Below the pieces are notes generated by a model. That model did no database searches. It had not been told where the DNA came from and saw only the letters and a list, made by a program, of their open reading frames with translations. Source: Actinomyces provencensis (GTDB taxonomy: Bacteria > Actinomycetota > Actinomycetes > Actinomycetales > Actinomycetaceae). Taken from it: DNA of 64,000 nt. This document shows, in pieces, positions 54,771 to 64,000 of the stretch. Position 1 is the stretch's first letter. Every line of letters starts with the position of its first letter. A program made the translations under genes and the position numbers. The stretch spans positions 915,346-979,345 of the forward strand of contig NZ_LT700212.1 in the NCBI RefSeq assembly GCF_900155435.1, given 5' to 3'.

Positions 54771-57700
54771 GGGACACCTCCAGAATCTTCTGCCACACCT
54801 CGGGGTCCTCCCGGTCGACGCCCGAGGCGTCGGCCTCGGAGAGGATCTCGGTGACCTGGGCGAACTGCGTGGGCTGGATGCGGGTGAATCGGGCCAGTGA
54901 GGCCGGCAGGTCGTCGAGCAGACGCTGGGCGACCACGGATCCCGTGAGCTCGACGTGGCGGCGCAGGAGCAGGGCGACCCGCTCCCCGTCGGCGTCGGAG
55001 AGGCCCGAGACCTCCAGCTGTGCCAGCACCTGCGGGTTGAGCAGGCCGGAGTCGAAGTCCAGCAGGTAGCCGGTGCCCCCGGACATGCCGGCGGCGACAT
55101 TGCGTCCGGTGCGGCCCAGCACGAGGACCTCTCCACCGGTCATGTACTCCAGGGCATGGTCGCCGGTGCCCTCGCACACCAGGGTCGCACCGGAGTTGCG
55201 CACACCGAAGCGCTCACCGACCCTGCCCGAGACGTAGAGCTCGCCAGAGGTCGCGCCGTAGCCGATGACGTTGCCCGCCACCGTGTTCTCGTTGGCCGCG
55301 AACTTCGCGGAGCGTGAGGGCCGCACCGCCACCGTGCCACCGCACAGGGACTTGCCGACGTAGTCGTTCGCGTCGCCCTCGACCGTGATCGAGACACCCT
55401 GGGGCAGGAAGGCCCCCAGGGACTGCCCGGCGGAGCCGGTGAGCCGGATGGAGATCGTGTCGGCGGCGAGACCGTGGTCGCCGTAGCGCAGCGCGATCTC
55501 GTGGCCGAGCATCGCGCCGGTGGTGCGGTCCGTGTTGTGGATCTCCGCCTCGATGGTCACGGGCTCACGACGCTCCAGGGCCGGGGCGGCGAGGGTGATG
55601 AGGCGACGGTCCAGCACGTCCTCCAGGTGGTGCTCCTGGCCCTGCACCTGGTGCAGCGAGGACCCGGGACGCGGCTCGATGCGCTGGAAGACGGGACCGA
55701 GGTCGAGGCCGGCGGCCTTCCAGTGGTCCACCGCGTCGGAGACGTCGAGCAGGTCGGAGCGCCCGACCGCCTCCTCGATGGAGCGCAGCCCCAGGGAGGC
55801 GAGGATCTCGCGCACCTGCTCGGCGATGAAGGTGAAGAAGTTGATGACGTACTCCGGCTTGCCGGAGTAGCGCGCACGCAGCTCGGGGTTCTGCGTGGCC
55901 ACACCCACCGGGCAGGTGTCCTTCTGGCAGACCCGCATCATGATGCACCCCGAGACCACGAGCGGCGCGGTGGCGAAGCCGAACTCCTCCGCACCCAGGA
56001 GGGCTGCGACGATCACGTCGCGACCGGTCTTGAGCTGGCCGTCCGCCTGGACGACGATGCGGTCGCGCAGGTCGTTGAGGACGAGGGTCTGCTGGGTCTC
56101 GGCCAGCCCGATCTCCCAGGGGGCACCGGCGTGCTTGAGGGAGGTCAGCGGGGCGGCGCCCGTCCCGCCGTCCGCACCCGAGATCAGGACCACATCGGCA
56201 CGTGCCTTGGACACACCGGCGGCGACCGTTCCCACGCCGACCTCGGAGACGAGCTTGACGTGGACCCGCGCGTCGGGATTGGCGTTCTTGAGGTCCGAGA
56301 TCAGCTGCTTGAGGTCCTCGATGGAGTAGATGTCGTGGTGCGGGGGCGGCGAGATCAGGCCGACACCGGGCGTGGAGTGGCGTTCCTTGGCGACCCAGGG
56401 GTAGACCTTCTGGGCGGGCAGCTGACCGCCCTCGCCGGGCTTGGCGCCCTGGGCCATCTTGATCTGGATGTCACGGGAGTGGGTGAGGTAGTCGGCGGTG
56501 ACGCCGAAGCGCCCGGAGGCGACCTGCTTGATCGCGGAGTTGCGCCGGGGGTCGCGCAGACGCTCGGGGGACTCCCCGCCCTCGCCCGTGTTGGACCGGG
56601 CACCCAGGGCGTTCATGGCGATGGCCATGGTCTCGTGCGCCTCCTGGGAGATGGACCCGAAGGACATGGCGCCCGTGGCGAAGCGCTTGACGATCTCGGC
56701 GACCGACTCGACCTCCTCCAGGGGGACCGGCTCGACCTCCTCGGTGCGCAGCTGCATCATCCCGCGCAGGGTCATGAGCTGGCGCGACTGGTCGTCCACC
56801 CCGTCGGTGTAGGAGCGGAAGACCTGGCGGGACTCGGTGCGCGTGGCGGTCTGCAGGCGCGCGATGGTCTCGGGGTTGAAGAGGTGGGCCTCGCCCTCGC
56901 GCCGCCACTTGTACTCGCCGCCGACGTCCAGGGTGCGGTGGGCCGGGGAGATCCCCGAGGGCGGGTAGGCGACCTCGTGGCGGGAGGCGACCTCTGCGGC
57001 GATGACGTCGAGTCCGACGCCCCCCAGCGGGCTCGCGGTGCCCGCGAAGAAGCGGTCCACGAACTCCTGCGAGAGCCCGACCGCCTGGAAGACCTGGGCC
57101 CCGCAGTAGGAGGACACCGTGGAGATGCCCATCTTCGACATCACCTTCAGGACACCCTTGCCGAGTGCCTTGATGAGGTGGGCGACGGCGTCGTGGGGAG
57201 TGGTGTCGCCCAGGTGGCCGGCGCGGGCCATGGACTCCACGGACTCCATCGCGAGGTAAGGGTTGACGGCGGCCGCACCGTAGCCGACGAGGAGTGCGAC
57301 GTGGTGGACCTCGCGCACGTCCCCGGCCTCCACGACCAGTCCCACCTGCGTGCGCGTCTGGCGGCGCAGGAGGTGGTGGTGGAGTGCGGAGGTGGCCAGC
57401 AGTGACGGGATGGGCGCCATCTCCGCATTGGACTCACGGTCGGAGAGGACGAGGAAGGAGACGCCCTCCTCCACGGCCTCGTCCGCCTGGCGGAAGATGT
57501 CCTCGAGGGCCTCCTCCAGCGAGTCCCCCCCACCCGAGACGCGGTAGAGGCAGCGGATGACACGGGAGGTGAACCCCTTGCCCGCGCGGGCGCTGCCGAT
57601 GTGGGAGATCTGGGCGAGCTGGTCGGAGTCGATGACGGGGAAGTCGATCTCCAGCTTGCGGGCGTGGTCGGGGGTGTCCTCCAGCAGGTTCGGCTGAGGG

Positions 57701-59319
57701 CCGACCGTGGTCCCCAGGGCCGTCACCAGCTCCTCCCGGATGGCGTCCAGGGGCGGGTTCGTCACCTGGGCGAAGAGCTCCTGGAAGTAGTCGAAGAGGA
57801 GGCGCGGCCGGGCGGAGAGGACGGCGATGGGGGTGTCCGAGCCCATGGAACCCAGGGCCTCGGCCCCGGAGGTCGCCATGGGCGTGAGGATGATGTCGAG
57901 GTCCTCCTGGGTGTAGCCGAACTCCTGCTGGCGGCGCAGGACGGAGGAGTGCGAGTGGTCGATGTGCTCGCGCTCGGGCAGGTCGGAGAGGTGCACCAGC
58001 TTGTCGTCGAGCCACTCCCCCCACGGCCTTTGGCCCGCGAGGGCGTCCTTGATCTCCTTGTTGGGGACGATCCGCCCCGCGTCGAGGTCGACCAGGAACA
58101 TGGAGCCGGGCTCCAGGCGACCCTTGGCGCGGATCTGGGAGTCCGGGATGCCCAGGACACCCGTCTCCGAGGCGAGGACCACCAGGCCGTCCTCGGTGAC
58201 CTGCCACCGTCCGGGGCGCAGCCCGTTGCGGTCCATGACGGCGCCGATGAGGTGGCCGTCGGTGAAGGTGACGGCGGCCGGGCCGTCCCAGGGCTCCATG
58301 AGCGTGGAGGCGTACTTGTAGAAGGCCCGCAGTCCGGGGTCCATCTGCTCGTTGTTCTCCCAGGCCTCGGGCACCATCATGGCGACGGCCTGGGGCAGGG
58401 ACCTCCCGGAGAGGACGAGGAGCTCCAGGACCTCGTCCAGCGAGGCGGAGTCGGAGACGGCGTCGGTCGTGACCGGCAGCAGCGGGGCCATGTCCCCCAG
58501 GACGGGGCTGGCGAGCTGCCCCTCACGGGCACTCATCCAGTTGCGGTTGCCGCGCACGGTGTTGATCTCACCGTTGTGGGCGACCATCCGGAAGGGCTGG
58601 GCGAGACGCCACGAGGGGAAGGTGTTCGTCGAGAAACGGGAGTGGACCAGGGCCAGGCGCGACGTGAGTGTCGGGTGGGAGAGGTCGGTGAAGAACTCCG
58701 GCAGCTGCATCGTGGTGAGCATGCCCTTGTACACGAAGGTCTGGGTCGACAGACCGGTCATGTAGACCCCGGCCTCGTGCTCGCAGCGACGACGGACCCG
58801 GTAGGCGGCCACCTCGAGGTCGCGCCCGCTGCGGCGGTTGTGCTGGTCGGCGACCAGCAGCTGCCGGAAGGTCGGCATGGAGCCGCGTGCGGTGGGGCCC
58901 ACGCCGGTGTCGTCGACGGGCACGTCGCGCCAGGCGAGGACCCGCAGGCCCTCCTCGCGGGTGATGCGCTCCACAGCCGCCACGGCGCGGGAGAGCTCCA
59001 CGCGTCCGTCGTGCGCACCGGGCAGGAAGACGAGGCCCGCGGCGTAGGAGCCCACGCGCGGGAGGTCGGGGCGGACGGTCTCACGGAAGAACTCGTCCGG
59101 GAGCTGGATGAGGATGCCCGCACCGTCGCCGGAGTTCTCCTCGGCGCCCACCGCACCGCGGTGGTCGAGCTTCTCCAGGGCGTGGAGCCCCTGCTCCACG
59201 ATGGTGTGCGTGGGTGGACCCGTGAGCGTGGCGACGAAGGCGATGCCGCAGGCATCGTGCTCGTTGGCCGGATCGTAGAGGCCGATGGCCTGGGGACGGC
59301 CGGCTTCCTGATGGTTCAT
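54763..59319 (-). CDS. gltB: Glutamate synthase large subunit
   Basis: 1,518 aa from ATG 59319. Class II glutamine amidotransferase domain with the catalytic Cys in NEHDACGIAFVATL near residue 24 (a short propeptide is removed in the family); central domain; FMN/synthase domain with the 3Fe-4S ligands CIMMRVCQKDTCPVGVATQ near 1,130-1,148; C-terminal beta-helix GXGXG domain. It makes two glutamates from glutamine and 2-oxoglutarate with GltD. Divergent from glnA across 256 bp, which fits joint nitrogen control, though no clear GlnR box was found. Confidence 0.96.
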   Translation of the reverse strand: MNHQEAGRPQAIGLYDPANEHDACGIAFVATLTGPPTHTIVEQGLHALEKLDHRGAVGAEENSGDGAGILIQLPDEFFRETVRPDLPRVGSYAAGLVFLPGAHDGRVELSRAVAAVERITREEGLRVLAWRDVPVDDTGVGPTARGSMPTFRQLLVADQHNRRSGRDLEVAAYRVRRRCEHEAGVYMTGLSTQTFVYKGMLTTMQLPEFFTDLSHPTLTSRLALVHSRFSTNTFPSWRLAQPFRMVAHNGEINTVRGNRNWMSAREGQLASPVLGDMAPLLPVTTDAVSDSASLDEVLELLVLSGRSLPQAVAMMVPEAWENNEQMDPGLRAFYKYASTLMEPWDGPAAVTFTDGHLIGAVMDRNGLRPGRWQVTEDGLVVLASETGVLGIPDSQIRAKGRLEPGSMFLVDLDAGRIVPNKEIKDALAGQRPWGEWLDDKLVHLSDLPEREHIDHSHSSVLRRQQEFGYTQEDLDIILTPMATSGAEALGSMGSDTPIAVLSARPRLLFDYFQELFAQVTNPPLDAIREELVTALGTTVGPQPNLLEDTPDHARKLEIDFPVIDSDQLAQISHIGSARAGKGFTSRVIRCLYRVSGGGDSLEEALEDIFRQADEAVEEGVSFLVLSDRESNAEMAPIPSLLATSALHHHLLRRQTRTQVGLVVEAGDVREVHHVALLVGYGAAAVNPYLAMESVESMARAGHLGDTTPHDAVAHLIKALGKGVLKVMSKMGISTVSSYCGAQVFQAVGLSQEFVDRFFAGTASPLGGVGLDVIAAEVASRHEVAYPPSGISPAHRTLDVGGEYKWRREGEAHLFNPETIARLQTATRTESRQVFRSYTDGVDDQSRQLMTLRGMMQLRTEEVEPVPLEEVESVAEIVKRFATGAMSFGSISQEAHETMAIAMNALGARSNTGEGGESPERLRDPRRNSAIKQVASGRFGVTADYLTHSRDIQIKMAQGAKPGEGGQLPAQKVYPWVAKERHSTPGVGLISPPPHHDIYSIEDLKQLISDLKNANPDARVHVKLVSEVGVGTVAAGVSKARADVVLISGADGGTGAAPLTSLKHAGAPWEIGLAETQQTLVLNDLRDRIVVQADGQLKTGRDVIVAALLGAEEFGFATAPLVVSGCIMMRVCQKDTCPVGVATQNPELRARYSGKPEYVINFFTFIAEQVREILASLGLRSIEEAVGRSDLLDVSDAVDHWKAAGLDLGPVFQRIEPRPGSSLHQVQGQEHHLEDVLDRRLITLAAPALERREPVTIEAEIHNTDRTTGAMLGHEIALRYGDHGLAADTISIRLTGSAGQSLGAFLPQGVSITVEGDANDYVGKSLCGGTVAVRPSRSAKFAANENTVAGNVIGYGATSGELYVSGRVGERFGVRNSGATLVCEGTGDHALEYMTGGEVLVLGRTGRNVAAGMSGGTGYLLDFDSGLLNPQVLAQLEVSGLSDADGERVALLLRRHVELTGSVVAQRLLDDLPASLARFTRIQPTQFAQVTEILSEADASGVDREDPEVWQKILEVSHG

Positions 59320-59575
59320 GGGGACCCCCTGTAGTGTCTGCCGCCGACCCGGGCCCGAGAGGCCCCGAACCAAGAACGGGTCAAGGTGATATCGCCGGTG
59401 TTCAAGGATGCCGCCACCGGGGTCGCCGCGCCGATCAAGGACCAACATGCGGACGAGTCGCCTGGAGCCCGCCCGACTCCCCGCTACACTCCCTTTTGTC
59501 ATCGGTTTGCAGGATCTTGACCGGGAGTCACCGCGTCACCCGACCAGCCTGCACAGTCTCCGGGAAGGACACCCC

Positions 59576-61000
59576 ATGTTCAGCAACTCCGACGAGGTCG
59601 TGGATTTCATCGACCGCGAAGGCGTCCAGTACGTCGACGTCCGCTTCTGCGACCTGCCTGGCGTCCAGCAGCATTTCACCGTGCCCGCCGCCGAGTTCAA
59701 GGGTGCCGCCCTGGAGGACGGGGTGATGTTCGACGGTTCGTCCGTGCGCGGCTTCACCGCGATCCACGAGTCGGACATGAAGCTCATCGCGGACCCGACC
59801 TCGGCCTTCCTCGATCCCTTCCGTGAGGCGAAGACGCTGATCGTGAACTTCTCGATCGTGGACCCCTTCACCGACGAGCCCTTCTCCCGCGACCCCCGCC
59901 AGGTGGCCTCCAAGGCCGAGGCGTACCTGAAGTCCACCGGGATCGCCGACACCTGCTTCATCGGTGCCGAGGCGGAGTTCTACCTCTTCGACGACGTGCG
60001 CTACCAGGTGAAGCCGGAGTACACCTTCTACTCCGTGGACTCCGCCGAGGCGTTCTGGAACACGGGTCGCGAGGAGGCCGGCGGCAACCTCGGGTACAAG
60101 CTGGGCGTCAAGGGCGGGTACTTCCCGGTCTCCCCCAATGACCACTTCGTCGACCTGCGCGACCAGATGGTGACGAACCTGCAGGCCGTGGGTCTCGACA
60201 TCGAGCGTGCGCACCACGAGGTCGGCTCCGCCGGCCAGCACGAGATCAACTACCGCTTCGCCTCCCTGACGACGGCCGCCGACGACATGATGAAGTTCAA
60301 GTACGTGGTCAAGAACACGGCCACGCAGTTCGGCAAGTCGGCGACCTTCATGCCCAAGCCGGTCTTCGGTGACAACGGGTCGGGCATGCACACCCACCAG
60401 TCCCTGTGGAAGGACGGCGAGCCCCTCTTCTACGACGAGCGCGGCTACGGCTCCCTCTCCGACACCGCGCGCTGGTACATCGGCGGCCTCCTCAAGCACG
60501 CCCCGGCGCTGCTGGCCTTCACCAACCCCTCGGTGAACTCCTTCCGCCGCCTGGTGCCGGGCTTCGAGGCCCCCGTGAACCTCGTCTACTCGGCCCGCAA
60601 CCGTTCCGCCTGCATCCGCATCCCCGTCACCGGCACCTCGCCCAAGGCCAAGCGCGTCGAGTACCGCGTGCCGGACCCCTCGGCGAACCCGTACCTGTCC
60701 TTCTCCGCCTGCCTCATGGCCGGCCTGGACGGCATCCGCAACCGCATCGAGCCCGCCGCCCCGATCGACAAGGACCTCTACGAGCTCCCGCCGGCCGAGT
60801 ACGAGGACATCGCCAAGCTGCCGAGCTCGCTGGAGTCCGCACTGGCGAGCCTGGCCGAGGACCACGAGTTCCTCACCGAGGGTGACGTCTTCACCCAGGA
60901 CCTCATCGACACCTGGCTGGACTACAAGGAGACCAACGAGGTCGCGCCGCTGCGCAACTTCCCCCACCCCTACGAGTTCCAGCTGTACTACAACATCTGA
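59576..61000 (+). CDS. glnA: Glutamine synthetase type I
   Basis: 474 aa from ATG 59576, preceded by GGGAAGGA. Metal and substrate-site patterns: [18 protein letters not shown] (about 51-68), [14 protein letters not shown] (about 130-143), [18 protein letters not shown] (about 261-278) and [10 protein letters not shown] (about 342-351). The adenylylation loop [10 protein letters not shown] carries the target Tyr near residue 401, so GlnE control is likely. It forms glutamine for GltBD. TACACT at 59,485-59,490 is a possible -10; no good -35 was found. Confidence 0.96.
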   Translation: MFSNSDEVVDFIDREGVQYVDVRFCDLPGVQQHFTVPAAEFKGAALEDGVMFDGSSVRGFTAIHESDMKLIADPTSAFLDPFREAKTLIVNFSIVDPFTDEPFSRDPRQVASKAEAYLKSTGIADTCFIGAEAEFYLFDDVRYQVKPEYTFYSVDSAEAFWNTGREEAGGNLGYKLGVKGGYFPVSPNDHFVDLRDQMVTNLQAVGLDIERAHHEVGSAGQHEINYRFASLTTAADDMMKFKYVVKNTATQFGKSATFMPKPVFGDNGSGMHTHQSLWKDGEPLFYDERGYGSLSDTARWYIGGLLKHAPALLAFTNPSVNSFRRLVPGFEAPVNLVYSARNRSACIRIPVTGTSPKAKRVEYRVPDPSANPYLSFSACLMAGLDGIRNRIEPAAPIDKDLYELPPAEYEDIAKLPSSLESALASLAEDHEFLTEGDVFTQDLIDTWLDYKETNEVAPLRNFPHPYEFQLYYNI

Positions 61001-61037
61001 GTCGGCGACGGCAGCCCCGGCTGTCCGTCCCGCTCCG

Positions 61038-61076
61038 ACGACGGTCCCGGCACCCGCGTGGTGCCGGGGCCGTCGT
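61038..61076. terminator. Terminator between glnA and the convergent membrane-protein gene
   Basis: 16-bp stem with one mismatch: ACGACGGTCCCGGCAC (61,038-61,053) and GTGCCGGGGCCGTCGT (61,061-61,076) with a 7-nt loop. It begins 38 bp after glnA and ends 20 bp before the stop of the convergent gene, so it serves both. Confidence 0.8.
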
Positions 61077-61095
61077 GCGTCCGCGGCCCCTCCCC

Positions 61096-61734
61096 TCAGC
61101 CGAGGTTGAACCACCCGGTCTCGGCATCCACCAGCCAGTGGCTGCGGATGGTCAGCGCACGTTCCAGGGCGGCCAGGACCCCCGCGACCACCAGGATGCC
61201 GGGGAGCCAGTCCGGGAGCCGGAGCGGGGAGGACCACGGTGCGACATGGGGCGCCGCCCAGGACTGGTGGGTGGCCCACTCGGCCAGTGCGAGGCCGAGG
61301 AGCACGAGGTTCACCGTGAGCACGAGCACCGCCAGGACGCCCACCGCCCTGCTCGTGCGGGGGAAGCGCTCGCCCATGCGGGCACGCCAGGCCTCGGAGG
61401 TGCCGGGAAGAGGATCGAGCACCTCCTCGCGTCCGTCCTCGTGGACGATGTGGGCCCGTGTCAGTCCCCACGTGCCCGTGGCGACCTCGATGTGGGCCCC
61501 CGGCACGGGGAAGGCCGCGGGCATGACGGACACCGCCGCGCACCTGCCGTCCCGGTGGAGCAGGGCGCGCCCCTCCCAGTCGAAGTGGTCGACGTCCACC
61601 GTCCAGTGGTGGCCAGCGTGTTCGGTGACGAGGGCGGACCTCCACAGCGCGTGCCACGGGCGCCACTCCCGCAGGGGGCTCCCGTCGCCCTCCTCGGCGC
61701 GCCGTCGGCGCCAGCTGCGTGTCCACCGACCCAT
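61096..61734 (-). CDS. Hypothetical membrane protein, 212 aa
   Basis: Not recognised. Residues 1-120 are soluble, Trp/His-rich (EWRPWHALWRS, then HHWTVDVDHFDWEGRALLHRDG), possibly a small beta-rich domain. Two membrane segments follow near residues 130-152 (VGVLAVLVLTVNLVLLGLAL) and 178-192. The ATG 61734 lacks a strong ribosome-binding site. It is convergent with glnA and divergent from the acyl-CoA synthetase gene. Composition is like the chromosome around it. Confidence 0.65.
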   Translation of the reverse strand: MGRWTRSWRRRRAEEGDGSPLREWRPWHALWRSALVTEHAGHHWTVDVDHFDWEGRALLHRDGRCAAVSVMPAAFPVPGAHIEVATGTWGLTRAHIVHEDGREEVLDPLPGTSEAWRARMGERFPRTSRAVGVLAVLVLTVNLVLLGLALAEWATHQSWAAPHVAPWSSPLRLPDWLPGILVVAGVLAALERALTIRSHWLVDAETGWFNLG

Positions 61735-61972
61735 GTCCGTGCCACCCCTCTCCCGGCCATGCTATCGACGCGTGTGGCCACCGGCGCGTCGGGAGGTGGG
61801 CAGCCCGACGACCGCCGTCCCGACCACTCCCGTCCCGACCACTGCTGGTCCGGACCAGCGCGCACCGGTACCCGCACCCCGGTGCGCCGACGGGAGAGGT
61901 CCCCTCGCCGCCGCTAGAGTTCCAAGCAGCAACGGTACCGAGCGTGCACCCCGAGGCAAGGAGACCACGACC

Positions 61973-63850
<1,878 letters not shown>

Positions 63851-63865
63851 CCCCCACGACCCACG

Positions 63866-63901
63866 CCCCGGTGCGCACGGACCGCCACTGACGCACCGGG
63901 G
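63866..63901 (+). terminator. Terminator after the acyl-CoA ligase gene
   Basis: Perfect 10-bp stem CCCCGGTGCG (63,866-63,875) and CGCACCGGGG (63,892-63,901) with a 16-nt loop, 16 bp after the stop codon. No T-run, as for other terminators in this window. The remaining 99 bp of the window hold no recognisable gene. Confidence 0.65.
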
Positions 63902-64000
63902 TGCTGCGGGCGTGGTGTGCCGGACACCGGGGTCACCGGGCGGCACGGCGGGGCCGCCCCCCTCCACGGATCCCCCCGGGGAGAGGGGCGCGCAGACCCG

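Noticed and set aside
55474..57405. A 643-codon plus-strand open frame inside gltB, with similar long antisense frames over gap, uvrC, scpA and VirB6
   Set aside because: All mirror well-supported coding frames and read as low-complexity Val/Asp/Gly/Arg strings without starts or ribosome-binding sites.
59320..59575. GlnR-type binding boxes between gltB and glnA
   Set aside because: No convincing pair of GTnAC/GnAAC half sites at the right spacing was found.

Overview
The window is high-GC DNA from an actinomycete. Gene content (opcA, whiA, rapZ/yvcK, SCO6880- and DUF2637-type transfer proteins), frequent GTG starts and ATGA/GTGA start-stop overlaps support this. Gene order suggests the family Actinomycetaceae (Actinomyces/Schaalia-like), but that placement is an inference. 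The window has two halves: an integrated conjugative element (positions 1 to about 27,956) and conserved chromosome (about 27,957 to 64,000).

Conjugative element. Nearly all genes point rightward to a tyrosine integrase (26,403-27,593) that abuts a tRNA-Pro(GGG) gene. In order: an Mrr-like nuclease; a PadR/ABC-transporter/AraC cargo cassette; an ArdC-type antirestriction protein; a primase-polymerase; a DUF2637 membrane protein; two unrecognised proteins; a ParB-like protein; a VirB8-like protein; a three-domain wall hydrolase; two pilin-like DUF6112 proteins; a VirB6/TrbL-like channel; an SCO6880 protein; a VirB4 ATPase; a VirD4/TraG coupling protein; SSB; DUF4913; excisionase; integrase. 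No relaxase is visible, and the left attachment site is not in the window. Two opposite-strand cargo islets break up the transfer operon: a DUF899 gene, and a putative PD-(D/E)XK nuclease gene split by an intact IS630-family element. The right boundary is marked by a 5' half of a second tRNA-Pro sharing an 18-bp core (the anticodon arm) with the intact tRNA.

Chromosome. An aldo/keto reductase is followed by a leftward operon xerD-parA-scpA-scpB-rluB-tyrA-cmk. Divergent from it is a rightward pentose-phosphate operon tkt-zwf-opcA-pgl, with no transaldolase gene. Convergent to that is a leftward set uvrC-purT-rapZ-yvcK-whiA-gap-pgk-tpiA-secG. Then come an IS110-family element, leftward gltB-gltD, rightward glnA, a small membrane protein and a long-chain acyl-CoA synthetase. 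Together these genes cover chromosome segregation, lower glycolysis, the oxidative pentose-phosphate pathway, the whiA/rapZ regulatory cluster and ammonia assimilation.

Most interesting signal. A 23-bp-period tandem repeat family (core GAACTGAGCGGAC) occurs at 29.3 kb, at 51.3 kb and on both sides of the IS110-family element (51,716-53,281). The element sits exactly inside one repeat with a CT core on each side. Its 3' non-coding region contains short segments matching both halves of that repeat on either side of a hairpin, followed by a second such arrangement matching the element's own end junction. This is the layout expected of a bridge RNA with a target loop and a donor loop. The 29.3-kb array contains unoccupied sites that match the predicted target guides perfectly.
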